Assembly: GCA_964503335.1 (NCBI GenBank) | Contig: CAZCZZ010000014.1 | Location: forward strand, 1-64,000 | Length of the DNA stretch: 64,000 nt | Source of the DNA: CAZCZZ01 sp964503335 | GTDB lineage: Bacteria; Verrucomicrobiota; Kiritimatiellia; CAIVKH01 | Direction of reading: 5' to 3' | Shown here: one piece after another, positions 33,019-41,004 of the stretch | Position numbering within the stretch: position 1 is the first letter of the stretch | How the letters are laid out: each line of letters begins with the position of its first letter | Made by a program: the position numbers and the translations under genes | The notes under the pieces: generated by a model | Told to the model about the DNA's origin: nothing | What the model saw: only the letters and a program-made list of their open reading frames with translations | Database searches by the model: none

Positions 33019-34170
33019 CTACAGCCACCGCATCGTGAAGTAACGGGCTGCAAGATCGCGGAACGGGCGCCTCAAGACGAAATTGAGAAGCATCATCCGG
33101 CGCCAGGGCACGACGCTCTTCCGGCCGATCGACATATAGGTCTCCGCGCGCTTGATGGCCTGATGCGCCCGCGCCCGGCCCTTGCGGCTGTAGATGGAAA
33201 GCTTCTCGTTCAGGTCCGCCTTGTCCTGCAGGATTCGCTGGATCGCCCCGGCAACATCCCACGCATCCATCCACCCGAGGTTCATGCCCTGTCCACCGAT
33301 CGGACTCACAATATGCGCTGCATCTCCGCAGAGGATGATGCGTCCCTTCGCGAACGTCTCGGCCACGTAGTGCTCAACGCCGAACGCGGACAACAGGCTC
33401 ACGAGGCCGCCTTGAATCGACTCCCCGGTGCGCGTCCTGATCGCTTCGCAGAATGCATTCTCGTCCGGTTGCACCTGGAGCCGCTCGGTCTGCATGACCC
33501 ACCGCCGGATGCCGCCCGGCAGGGGAAACGACTCGATGAAACCGTGCGAATCCAAATAGACCCGCGCTTCCGTGCCGAATGAAGTCCGGTCCTGGAAATC
33601 GCCCATGACAAAGGTGTCTTCGTACCGGTCGCCTTCGAACTCAATCTCCGCCTTCTCGCGGAGCATACTGCGGCGACCGTCGGACGCGACAATGAGCGAC
33701 GCACTTAAGCGGTCCGTGGCCGCGGCGCCATACCGCGCGACAACCTCCACGTGGTGATCGTGTTGCACGACGTTTTCAATCGTAACGGATCGCCGGATCG
33801 CGGCGGGTGACTTCGCCTCAATATGCTCTTCGAGTACCTTCTCCGTTTCGTACTGCGGTAGCGTAAGGACATAGTTGTGCGGTGGCGGACAACGATCGAA
33901 GGAAACGACGCCCAGTTCGCGCTTACCACTCATGGCCCGTCCGGTTCTCACCTTCACGCCGCGCTGCAGCAGTTGCGCCGAAACACCGAGCTTGTCGCAC
34001 AACTCCAGGCTGGGCGGATGAATGCCTATGGAACGCGTCTGCGACCGGTTGTCCTTGCGACGCTCAAGCAGGACGAAGCGAATGCCCAGCTGCTGGAGGC
34101 AACAGCCAAGGAAGAGTCCCGTGGCCCCCGCACCCACGATGATCACGTCATATCTGGAATCACTCGCCAT
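33019..34170 (-). CDS. FAD-dependent monooxygenase of the UbiH/PHBH type
   Basis: This is a 383-residue flavoprotein. The N-terminal GxGxxG Rossmann motif is VIIVGAGATGLFLG. LIVASDGRRSMLRE is the DG motif that contacts both FAD and NAD(P)H. RIILCGDAAHIVSPIGGQGMNLG is the GD motif for the FAD ribityl chain. The family hydroxylates aromatic compounds or oxidises polyketides. It overlaps the upstream methyltransferase gene by 11 bp. Such a pair is often found beside type III polyketide synthases, but none is present here. Confidence 0.9.
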   Translation of the reverse strand: MASDSRYDVIIVGAGATGLFLGCCLQQLGIRFVLLERRKDNRSQTRSIGIHPPSLELCDKLGVSAQLLQRGVKVRTGRAMSGKRELGVVSFDRCPPPHNYVLTLPQYETEKVLEEHIEAKSPAAIRRSVTIENVVQHDHHVEVVARYGAAATDRLSASLIVASDGRRSMLREKAEIEFEGDRYEDTFVMGDFQDRTSFGTEARVYLDSHGFIESFPLPGGIRRWVMQTERLQVQPDENAFCEAIRTRTGESIQGGLVSLLSAFGVEHYVAETFAKGRIILCGDAAHIVSPIGGQGMNLGWMDAWDVAGAIQRILQDKADLNEKLSIYSRKGRARAHQAIKRAETYMSIGRKSVVPWRRMMLLNFVLRRPFRDLAARYFTMRWL

Positions 34171-34870
34171 TCAGACCTTCAGCCATCGCGACCAGCCGGA
34201 ACGGAATCTTGCGGAAAACGTTCCACGAATCACCCAAGAGCTGGCGCAACTCGATATGTGTAAAGCTTCTACGGATGGACGTCAAACCGTCCTCACAGGC
34301 GTACGAGTTGGGGCAGAACACTTTCGCCAGCGGAGCGAACAGCGGAACGGCAGCAGGATGACGTTCGATATCGCTGAAAATGGCTTTGGAACGACAACAT
34401 TGCCGGGCGGACCGGCCGAAGTTCGCCACTTCATCATCGGCGAGGTGATGGAGTACGGCGTTTGAAATCACGAAGTCGAATACATCGCCGCGCCCGGCCA
34501 CCTGGTTCAAAGGACTGTGCTCAAATACGACATGTGCAGGCCAATCGAGTCTTCTCACAAACTCCAAGGCCCGCTCATCGGTCTCGATACCCGTGAACGA
34601 CACCGAAAAGCCATCACGCCTGGTCCAGCGCTCCAGGGACCGGATAACGTCGCCCCCGCCGAATCCGATGTCGAGAATGCGAACCGTCCCCGCCTTCCGC
34701 ATCAACGGGCGCATGGAATCGCGATAGATCCCCCGCCAGCCTGAAACGATCGGGTTGATTCGCGCGAAGTGGCGATACGTGTTGAAGAGCAGCTCCCGGT
34801 CGGCATCGGGCTTGTCCATCTGCTCCACGAGTTCATGGCGTCGCTGCCGGAGATCGGGAAGAAGCGGCAT
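34160..34870 (-). CDS. Class I SAM-dependent methyltransferase
   Basis: This 236-residue protein has the SAM-binding VRILDIGFGGGDVIR (motif I), a post-I acidic residue (TGIETDERALEF) and motif II in FDFVISNAVLHHLAD. The N-terminal NTYRHFARINPIVSGWRGIY helix resembles methyltransferases paired with FAD monooxygenases. It overlaps the monooxygenase gene and lies 4 bp after the Mur-ligase stop. The substrate is unknown; an aromatic or polyketide acceptor is plausible. Confidence 0.87.
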   Translation of the reverse strand: MPLLPDLRQRRHELVEQMDKPDADRELLFNTYRHFARINPIVSGWRGIYRDSMRPLMRKAGTVRILDIGFGGGDVIRSLERWTRRDGFSVSFTGIETDERALEFVRRLDWPAHVVFEHSPLNQVAGRGDVFDFVISNAVLHHLADDEVANFGRSARQCCRSKAIFSDIERHPAAVPLFAPLAKVFCPNSYACEDGLTSIRRSFTHIELRQLLGDSWNVFRKIPFRLVAMAEGLNGE

Positions 34871-34874
34871 AGGC

Positions 34875-36206
34875 TCAGGTCCTGAGCCGCTTCACGAGCG
34901 ACTGCGCAAAGCGCGGAAGCTGCGGGTCGCGCGCGCCCATGCCGACGACGGTGTCACCGGCACGCAGCTCGGAAACAAGAATCCCCTCCAACGATTCGTA
35001 ATCCGGCACAAAGGTCGCTGCCACCCCGCGCGAAATCAGGACGGCCACGAAGTCCTCCGAGGTGACGGTCTTCGATGCGGTGCCGCCTGCATAGTAGACA
35101 GGCAGGATGAAACAGCGGTCCTCTTTCCTGCACGCGCTCGCCAGCGAGGCCGCCAATTCGTCGCGCATCAGCGACAAGGGTCCATACCCGTGCGGGCGCC
35201 AGACACCGAAGACACGACGCGCCGATTCCGCGACGGCGCTCCACGACGCGTAGATCTTCGCCGGGTTGTGCGCGTAGTCATCGTAAACGCGGACACCCCG
35301 CCCCTCGCCTACGAGTTCCAGGCGGCGGTGAATGCCCCGAAAGCTTGCCAGCGCGCCTGCGATCGTGGCGTCGTCCACACCACATGACCTGCACAAGGCA
35401 GCAGCCATCGCGGCGTTTTCCGCATTGTGCCGACCCGGTAGATTCACTTTTGCACGCTGCGTCCCGAGATCGACACTCCAGCCCTCTTCGTCCTGCACCA
35501 CCGTGATCGTTACCTCGGTGATCTTCGCGCCGAGTGTCTCCGCGACGCCGCGTCCGCCGAGAGCCTTGCCGGAGACCTGCTGCACAAACGACCCGAACAA
35601 GCGCACGACCTCATCGAGTTCAAAGTGATCCTTGGAGACATTCGTGATCAGGGCGAGATCCGGATGGAAGCGCAGGAGCGAACGATCGCTTTCATCCGCC
35701 TCAAGGACCCACAGGTCGGACTTCCCGTGTCGCACATTTCCGACCGTGCGATCCGTGACCCAATTCAACACCGCGCCACCGTTGACGACCGTCGGATCAA
35801 GCCCCGCTTCGGCGAGAATCCATCCGGTCATTCCCGTCACCGTGGTCTTCCCCGCCGTGCCCGTGATGGCGATACAGCGATGGCCGCGCGCCAGGCGCGC
35901 GAGCATCTCGGCCCTGTGCACGACTTCGACACCGTGTCGCGCCGCAGCCTCGAGTTCGGGATTTCCCGCCTCGATCGCCGTGCTGACGACGACGGCCTTG
36001 GTGTCGACCGTGATGGCTGAGCCATCCTGCTTGGTGAGCACCACACCACCATGCTGCAGACGGAGCAGAACATCGAGGTTTTCGCCCTGGTCCAGGAAAC
36101 GGTCGGAGCCTGTGACGCGATAGCCCAGCGCCGTGAGGATTCCCGCGACCGCACTCATGCCGACGCCGGCGACTCCTACGACATGAACGTGTTGGGGTTC
36201 TGACAT
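34875..36206 (-). CDS. MurC-like Mur ligase with altered P-loop
   Basis: This is a 443-residue three-domain Mur ligase. The start at 36206 gives the N-terminal VHVVGVAGVGMSAVAGIL Rossmann motif. The ATP loop is ITGTAGKTTVTGM, where MurC normally has GTHGKTTT. EADESDRSLL, HNAENAAMAAAL and DDYAHNP follow in the canonical order, the last one matching MurC/Mpl. It may be UDP-MurNAc-alanine ligase or a paralogue that uses another substrate. It is outside a dcw cluster, within an operon of methyltransferases and a monooxygenase. Confidence 0.85.
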   Translation of the reverse strand: MSEPQHVHVVGVAGVGMSAVAGILTALGYRVTGSDRFLDQGENLDVLLRLQHGGVVLTKQDGSAITVDTKAVVVSTAIEAGNPELEAAARHGVEVVHRAEMLARLARGHRCIAITGTAGKTTVTGMTGWILAEAGLDPTVVNGGAVLNWVTDRTVGNVRHGKSDLWVLEADESDRSLLRFHPDLALITNVSKDHFELDEVVRLFGSFVQQVSGKALGGRGVAETLGAKITEVTITVVQDEEGWSVDLGTQRAKVNLPGRHNAENAAMAAALCRSCGVDDATIAGALASFRGIHRRLELVGEGRGVRVYDDYAHNPAKIYASWSAVAESARRVFGVWRPHGYGPLSLMRDELAASLASACRKEDRCFILPVYYAGGTASKTVTSEDFVAVLISRGVAATFVPDYESLEGILVSELRAGDTVVGMGARDPQLPRFAQSLVKRLRT

Positions 36207-36237
36207 CGCTTGAACGATACCGAATGCGTGTGCGCAC

Positions 36238-36831
36238 TCAAGCCGTAGCAAGCACCTGTGTCACCACCGCGTCGCCAGTGTGGTAACGACCTTCGACGAC
36301 GGGTCGGATCAATTCGCGGCATGAAAGCACCGTCAGACCGACAAGTTCGGCGCGGATTTCATCCGCGTCCATCAGCAGGTCGCGATCCTTTGGTCCACCC
36401 GTATCCCGCGCAGCTTGCGCGGGGGCATAGGCCTCCAGGACAAACACACCGCCGGGCCGCAGGGCCGCTTGAAGCGACGCATGAACTTTTCGACGAAGCT
36501 CGGATGGCGCGTGGGCGAAAATCGAAACCACCGCACTCCACTGGTGAACACCGAGGTCCAGTTCTGCGAGGTCGCAGCAGACGGTATTCAGTCGCACGCC
36601 GCGCGCCTTTGCCAGCTCGGACGCGCGGCGCAGGCCGACGGCCGATCCATCATGCGCCGTGACGTCATGACCGAGGGATGCGAGATACACCGCATTCCGC
36701 CCCTGCCCTTCGCAGATGCAGAGGACGGGACCCGGCGGAATGCGATGGGCCACCGAGGCGAGGAATTCATTCGGGCTGTCGCCGTAGGCGAATCCTTCTT
36801 CCGCAAAGCGTTCATCCCACATGGAAGGCAT
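36238..36831 (-). CDS. SAM-dependent methyltransferase (TehB/thiopurine-like)
   Basis: This 197-residue protein begins MWDERFAEEGFAYGDSPNEF, the signature of the TehB/TPMT-related group; start at 36831 or 36822. Motif I is VLCICEGQGRNAVYLASLGH, followed by VTAHDGSAVGLRRA. The family methylates small molecules, including tellurite or thiols. Gene spacing of 1 bp to the CoA-binding gene indicates co-transcription. Confidence 0.88.
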   Translation of the reverse strand: MPSMWDERFAEEGFAYGDSPNEFLASVAHRIPPGPVLCICEGQGRNAVYLASLGHDVTAHDGSAVGLRRASELAKARGVRLNTVCCDLAELDLGVHQWSAVVSIFAHAPSELRRKVHASLQAALRPGGVFVLEAYAPAQAARDTGGPKDRDLLMDADEIRAELVGLTVLSCRELIRPVVEGRYHTGDAVVTQVLATA

Positions 36832-36832
36832 A

Positions 36833-37207
36833 TCAGAAGCTCCCTGTATTCAACATGACGAGGGTGCAGCCTTCGACGACTTCCACACCGTTTGCAGTCA
36901 GCGTCTCAGCCAATTCCCCGTTCTCAGCTCCGGGGTTGAAGATGACCCGCTTCGGTTTCAACGCAATCAGGTCGTCGCGCATGGATCTTGAGACGGATTC
37001 CGAAACGTACATCGTAACCGTATCGACACGACCTTCGATGGCCGAAATCGTCGGTACGACGGGAATGTCGAGAATTGACCCAAGCGCCGGGTTTACGGGA
37101 ACGACGTCATGCCCGTGCTCGCGCAGCAGCCGGATGGCCCTGTGCGAGTAGCGCTCGGGATTCTGGCTCGCGCCCACGACAACAACACGCTCAGTCTTTC
37201 CACTCAT
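36833..37207 (-). CDS. CoA-binding domain protein (YccU-like)
   Basis: This is a 124-residue single-domain protein with Rossmann fold (RVVVVGASQNPERYSHRAI, VVPVNPALGSILDIPVVPT, IFNPGAENGELAETL). It is the size and sequence type of YccU/YneT-like CoA-binding proteins, whose metabolic role is poorly known. Its start overlaps the stop of the trpF-like gene by 4 bp. Confidence 0.9.
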   Translation of the reverse strand: MSGKTERVVVVGASQNPERYSHRAIRLLREHGHDVVPVNPALGSILDIPVVPTISAIEGRVDTVTMYVSESVSRSMRDDLIALKPKRVIFNPGAENGELAETLTANGVEVVEGCTLVMLNTGSF

Positions 37208-37860
37208 AGCACTGCCTCCCCCACAGCTTTCACAAACGCCTTCAACCTGGTTTCATCCAGTTTCCCATCCGTCCGCACGCCTGAACAGATGTCGACACCG
37301 AAGGGTCGCACCGCACGGATCGCTTCCCCGACGTTCTCCGCATTCAAACCGCCTGCCAGATAGATCGGCACAGACACAGCCTCGCGGATACGGCGACTGA
37401 TCGTCCAATCATGCAACCTTCCCGTTCCGCCCAGCCGTTTAACCGCAAGGCCCGGATTCCCGGAATCGAGCAGGATCGCATGAACATCAGGCGCAACATG
37501 CGTGGCTTGCTCCAGCGCTTCGGGTCCCGTGACGTGGATAACCTGCACGATGCGGACACCGGGGAGCTCATTGCGAAGGTGCCGATGGGCTCCGTCCGGC
37601 AGTGCGTCACAGAGCTGGAGCGTATCCACGCGGCATCGTCGCTGCTGCTCAATGACGGCGGACACATCCAGCTCGCTTGTCAGCAGAAAGGACGACACGC
37701 CGGGAGGAACGTGCGCCGCGATTGCCGCGATACGCTCCTCCGGAATAACGCCCGGACCGCTAGGCATGGCCGACACGAGACCCAGCGCCGACGCTCCGTG
37801 CCGGATCGCCAGCTCCGCCTCTTCCAGACTTGCGATGCAGCATATCTTGATACGCGTCAC
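37204..37860 (-). CDS. trpF: Phosphoribosylanthranilate isomerase-like TrpF protein
   Basis: This 218-residue (beta/alpha)8 enzyme matches TrpF: RIKICC holds the catalytic Cys at residue 7, LLDSGN holds the catalytic Asp, GGTGRLHDW is the phosphate-adjacent motif, LAGGLNAENV and GVDICSGVRTDGKLD bind phosphate. Two changes are notable: the usual KICG is KICC, and SGVE is SGVR. It does not lie with other trp genes. It may be a true TrpF or a paralogue with a shifted substrate. Confidence 0.82.
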   Translation of the reverse strand: MTRIKICCIASLEEAELAIRHGASALGLVSAMPSGPGVIPEERIAAIAAHVPPGVSSFLLTSELDVSAVIEQQRRCRVDTLQLCDALPDGAHRHLRNELPGVRIVQVIHVTGPEALEQATHVAPDVHAILLDSGNPGLAVKRLGGTGRLHDWTISRRIREAVSVPIYLAGGLNAENVGEAIRAVRPFGVDICSGVRTDGKLDETRLKAFVKAVGEAVL

Positions 37861-37939
37861 AACAGCATCACCCTACAATCACGACCGACCAATGCACAGA
37901 CTTTGATCGCCGTGCCGTGAATGGTGTAGATTCGGGACC

Positions 37940-38470
37940 ATGAAAAGCGTTTGCGTCTATTGTGCATCCAGCGATGGGATTGATCCGAAGTTCGGCAAAG
38001 CGGCGGACGAGCTTGGCCTGGAGCTTGTACGGCGTGGAATCCGGCTGGTTTACGGTGGGGCCTCGGTCGGCTTGATGGGTCGCATCGCAACAACCGTCCA
38101 GCAGGCCGGCGGCAGAGTCACAGGCGTAATTCCGCGCATCCTAGTGGAGCGCGAAATCGCAAAGACCGATCTCGATGATCTTCGCGTGGTCGAAACCATG
38201 CACGAGCGAAAAGGCCTGATGGCGGAGCTGTCCGACGGCTTTGTCGCCATGCCCGGAGGTCTCGGAACCCTGGAAGAGATCTTCGAAGTCCTGACCTGGG
38301 GCCAGCTGGGTATGCACAAGAAGCCGTGCGGATTCCTCAACATCGCTGGCTACTACTCACACCTCCTCCAGTTCCTGGACAACGCCACGGCGACGGGCCT
38401 GCTGCAGAAGAAGAACCGCGCCCGCGTCCTTGTTCATGAGACACCGACTGGCCTGCTGGATCTCATGTAG
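37940..38470 (+). CDS. LOG family protein (TIGR00730-type nucleotide phosphoribohydrolase)
   Basis: This 176-residue protein has the LOG motif pair: GGASVGLMG near the N-terminus and PGGLGTLEEIFE (PGGxGTxxE) in the active site. It opens with KSVCVYCASSDGID, the standard TIGR00730 start. The family releases the base from cytokinin-type or AMP-type nucleotides. Its TAG stop codon lies within the GTAG foot of the downstream hairpin repeat. Confidence 0.93.
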   Translation: MKSVCVYCASSDGIDPKFGKAADELGLELVRRGIRLVYGGASVGLMGRIATTVQQAGGRVTGVIPRILVEREIAKTDLDDLRVVETMHERKGLMAELSDGFVAMPGGLGTLEEIFEVLTWGQLGMHKKPCGFLNIAGYYSHLLQFLDNATATGLLQKKNRARVLVHETPTGLLDLM

Positions 38471-38533
38471 CCACGGCACCCTGCTGCCGTGTTCTTGATA
38501 CTTGGTTTCACGGCAGCGGAGTGCCGTGGCTAC
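38467..38533. repeat. Paired GTAG-hairpin element (copy D)
   Basis: GTAGC (38467-38471), then hairpin CACGGCA/TGCCGTG (38472-38478 with 38485-38491), a 17-nt spacer, a second hairpin CACGGCA/TGCCGTG (38509-38515 with 38522-38528) with CTCCGC in the loop on the minus strand, then GCTAC (38529-38533). The GTAG supplies the stop codon of the LOG gene. Confidence 0.8.
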
Positions 38534-38552
38534 ATACGATTCTAAAAGAAGG

Positions 38553-38584
38553 AAGGGGCGGCCCCGGGGGAAGGGCCGCCCCTT
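38553..38584. terminator. Rho-independent terminator
   Basis: AAGGGGCGGCCC (38553-38564)/GGGCCGCCCCTT (38573-38584) is a 12-bp stem with an 8-nt loop followed by TT, and an A-run lies on the other side. It ends the LOG transcript, and possibly the converging propeller transcript as well. Confidence 0.85.
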
Positions 38585-38594
38585 TTCTGTAGGT

Positions 38595-38637
38595 CCAACG
38601 ATTGGAAAGAACGGGGGAGGACTGTTCCAATCGTTGG
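38595..38637. repeat. 13-bp inverted repeat with internally palindromic arms
   Basis: CCAACGATTGGAA (38595-38607) and TTCCAATCGTTGG (38625-38637) are exact inverted copies with a 17-bp spacer. Each arm is itself nearly palindromic (CCAA-CGA-TTGG). It lies 19 bp from the stop of the propeller gene, beside the terminator. Confidence 0.6.
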
Positions 38638-38656
38638 TTGTTGCGTCAGAAAGTCT

Positions 38657-40876
38657 TTAGTTCACCGTGAACTTGAAGTTGTTGTTCGCCGACTGGGCAT
38701 AGCCTGTGCCGACGCTGTTTTCCGCTGCCATCCAGAATTCGACGCTCGAACCCGCGGGAAGCGAGCCGAGGTTGAAGAGCGTGTAGTCGAAGATGGGCTT
38801 GTTGCTGAATGCGCCGGGGAAGAACGAGCCGTACACGATCTGGGCGTTGCCCCAGTTGCCGGGCGTCGTCGTGTAAACGATCCAGGCCGTGAACGAGACA
38901 CCGAACTGGACGCTTGTGCCGTCGCCGAACTCCGTCGGGCGGGCAGCCACCGAGATCGTCGACGATGCCGTGAAGGAACCGAAGCTGTTGTTGGCGTCGG
39001 GCGTGCGGCCGTTCGCCGTGACCTTCGCACCGTTCGGGGCATTCTGCGGATTCAAGGCGGAGAACGCGGGAGCGTGCATTCCGGCAGCGGGATTCACTCG
39101 TGCGCGGAAATCCTGGCCGCCGTTGTTGTCCCACTTCGACTGGCCATCGCCGCCCGTGGCGACGATCGCGTAGCGGACAATCGTGCCGCCCGTGAACTTG
39201 CCGAGGTTGACGTGCCACTTGTCGTTGTTGCCGACACTCGTCTCGAGTTCGAGATCGCGAGCGACCCAGTTGACGCCGTTCGTCGTGTAGACGAGACGGA
39301 CGCTGGCTGCGTTGCCCTTGGGATACGTCTCGGTGTTGACCCAGAGATCGTCTGTCGCGTCGATGTCGCCATTCAGCGGCCAGTGATAGGAGGCGCCGAT
39401 CCAGTTGACGGGGCCACCGGTGCGAGGAAGCGAAACCTGCCAGATCGTGGAGCCGTAGCGCCAATCGGTGCTGGCCCAGACGATGTGAGTGCGACCGCCG
39501 CTCGTGCGGATCTGCTGCAGCATGGGCGGGTTGGACGGAACCGCCGTCGGGGCCGCGAGCACGCCTAGGTTGTACCACGTGGCGCCGGCGTCCGTGCTCT
39601 TCGCGATCGCGTGATCGTTGGCGGGATAGGCATTGATGCGAAGGAACAGCAGGTTGCCCTGGGGATCAAGGCCGAGCTTGATGCCGCGGCCGGACTCATA
39701 GCCGGCGTGGGGAATCGTGAACTTCTCCCAGGCCGTGCCGAGGAAGCGGGCGAAGCGCGTCACGTTGTCGTAATAGGGATCAAGCGCCACGTAAGCGCCA
39801 GCGGGGCCCACACAAAGGGTCGAGAACGAAGCGACCTTGTCGCCCCAGAGCTCATCCATCGTCCACGTCGCGCCATCGGCGCTGCGGGCCACGCGGATGC
39901 GGGACGAGTAAACCTGCTGCGTGAAGCGGTACTTGATGAAGTAACTGCCGGCATTCGCATCCATCTCGATGGTGTCCATCCAGCCGATGGGCTCCTGCGT
40001 ATCAACGGCCACGGGAGCGCCCCATGTCGCACCGTTGTCCGTGCTCTTCACCACGTGGAGAAGGCGTGCGTCGTAGGGATAGCCGTTCGTTGCCGGCGTA
40101 GAGATGAATGCAATCGCGAAATCAGACGCGCCCTTGGAGGCGATATCGACACCGAGGATCGGGCCCTTGCCCGGCGAAACCGTGAAGGCCGTGCCGAAGG
40201 ACTGTCCACCATTGACGCTGCGGTTGACCACGAGCTTGTCGCCATCCTGGCGAACCGTGACGACCACGCCATCGTTCGCTGCCAAGGCGGTCGCACCCGA
40301 GGGAACCGTCGTCCACGCGCTGTTCCAAACGGCGCCGGTTGCATTGACCGTGCCGATCTGGATGCCGCCGCCGGCAAGGACGTACGCCTTGGTACCGCGG
40401 ACATAGGAATCCGAGAACGTGCCACCCGCGCTGTTGAGGCCGAGGTTCTGCGGACCACTGAACGTCAGGCCGTCGCTCGAGCCCTGCGCCGTGAACGAGT
40501 AGTTCTGGCCGTTCTTGCTGTCATAGATGTGATTGCCGCCTTCGAAGCCGTGGAAGTAGTACTGGACCGTCGCGCCGCTCGGATACTGCGATGCCGGAGT
40601 GAACGTCCACTTGGAGTTCCCCTGAACATTGCCCGAGTAAGACATCGGAAACGTCGCCCACGCGCCACCGTTCACCTGCACGCCGACTTCGGCATTCAAA
40701 CCCATGTAGTCCTGATTCATCAGGACCGTGTAGGTCCCGGGATTCTTGCCGTCGTGACGTACCGTGGATCCGTAAACGCCGATCCAGGTCGGGAACGCGC
40801 TGGCTGCCTGCACCGCAAGCGTTGCACTCGCGATGATTCCGAATAGTATCGAACGAACTCCTGAGATGCTCTTCAT
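38657..40876 (-). CDS. Secreted beta-propeller protein with CBM25-like modules (propeller A)
   Basis: This is a 739-residue exported protein; start 40876 gives a signal peptide after an AGGG site. Order: a module at about 24-125 (FPTWIGVYG...DSKNGQNYSF), a sialidase/BNR-like region at about 130-500 with recurring DGATW/DNGATWG and STDAGATW motifs, then one CBM25-like module (NWIGASYHWPLNGD...WDNNGGQDFRARV), and a last beta-rich domain (about 610-739). No sialidase arginine triad was identified, so it is more likely a binding scaffold. The module is shared with the amylase at 45565 and the paralogue at 47913. Confidence 0.78.
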   Translation of the reverse strand: MKSISGVRSILFGIIASATLAVQAASAFPTWIGVYGSTVRHDGKNPGTYTVLMNQDYMGLNAEVGVQVNGGAWATFPMSYSGNVQGNSKWTFTPASQYPSGATVQYYFHGFEGGNHIYDSKNGQNYSFTAQGSSDGLTFSGPQNLGLNSAGGTFSDSYVRGTKAYVLAGGGIQIGTVNATGAVWNSAWTTVPSGATALAANDGVVVTVRQDGDKLVVNRSVNGGQSFGTAFTVSPGKGPILGVDIASKGASDFAIAFISTPATNGYPYDARLLHVVKSTDNGATWGAPVAVDTQEPIGWMDTIEMDANAGSYFIKYRFTQQVYSSRIRVARSADGATWTMDELWGDKVASFSTLCVGPAGAYVALDPYYDNVTRFARFLGTAWEKFTIPHAGYESGRGIKLGLDPQGNLLFLRINAYPANDHAIAKSTDAGATWYNLGVLAAPTAVPSNPPMLQQIRTSGGRTHIVWASTDWRYGSTIWQVSLPRTGGPVNWIGASYHWPLNGDIDATDDLWVNTETYPKGNAASVRLVYTTNGVNWVARDLELETSVGNNDKWHVNLGKFTGGTIVRYAIVATGGDGQSKWDNNGGQDFRARVNPAAGMHAPAFSALNPQNAPNGAKVTANGRTPDANNSFGSFTASSTISVAARPTEFGDGTSVQFGVSFTAWIVYTTTPGNWGNAQIVYGSFFPGAFSNKPIFDYTLFNLGSLPAGSSVEFWMAAENSVGTGYAQSANNNFKFTVN

Positions 40877-40899
40877 TGACCCTGTCCCCCTGTTGCTTG

Positions 40900-40913
40900 G
40901 TAAAACGTTTGAC
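40900..40913 (-). promoter_or_regulatory. LacI-type operator over the start site of propeller A
   Basis: GTAAAACGTTTGAC is a near-perfect palindrome centred on CG (AAACGTTT core), in the form recognised by LacI-family regulators. It covers the expected transcription start 23 bp before the ATG. The same type of site occurs at 50050-50063. Confidence 0.68.
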
Positions 40914-40921
40914 TTAGGGAC

Positions 40922-40949
40922 AAAATACAAGACGTGAGGATTGTGTAAA
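40922..40949 (-). promoter_or_regulatory. Sigma-70 promoter of propeller A
   Basis: Reading minus: -35 TTTACA (40944-40949), 16 bp, -10 TATTTT (40922-40927). The layout matches that upstream of propeller B at 50069-50096. Confidence 0.65.
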
Positions 40950-40958
40950 GCGTTTTTG
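40945..40958 (-). promoter_or_regulatory. LacI-type operator overlapping the -35 of propeller A
   Basis: GTAAAGCGTTTTTG is an imperfect CG-centred palindrome overlapping the -35 box. Its centre is 45 bp from that of the start-site operator, about four helical turns, so one regulator could contact both. Confidence 0.55.
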
Positions 40959-41004
40959 CAGACCTTTTGAGGGTCTGGTTCTTAAGAGATTGGCATTCCG
41001 TGGT

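Noticed and set aside
40959..40977. CAGACC/GGTCTG hairpin as manA terminator
   Set aside because: Only six base pairs with no U-run in the minus direction; it also touches the -35 operator of propeller A.
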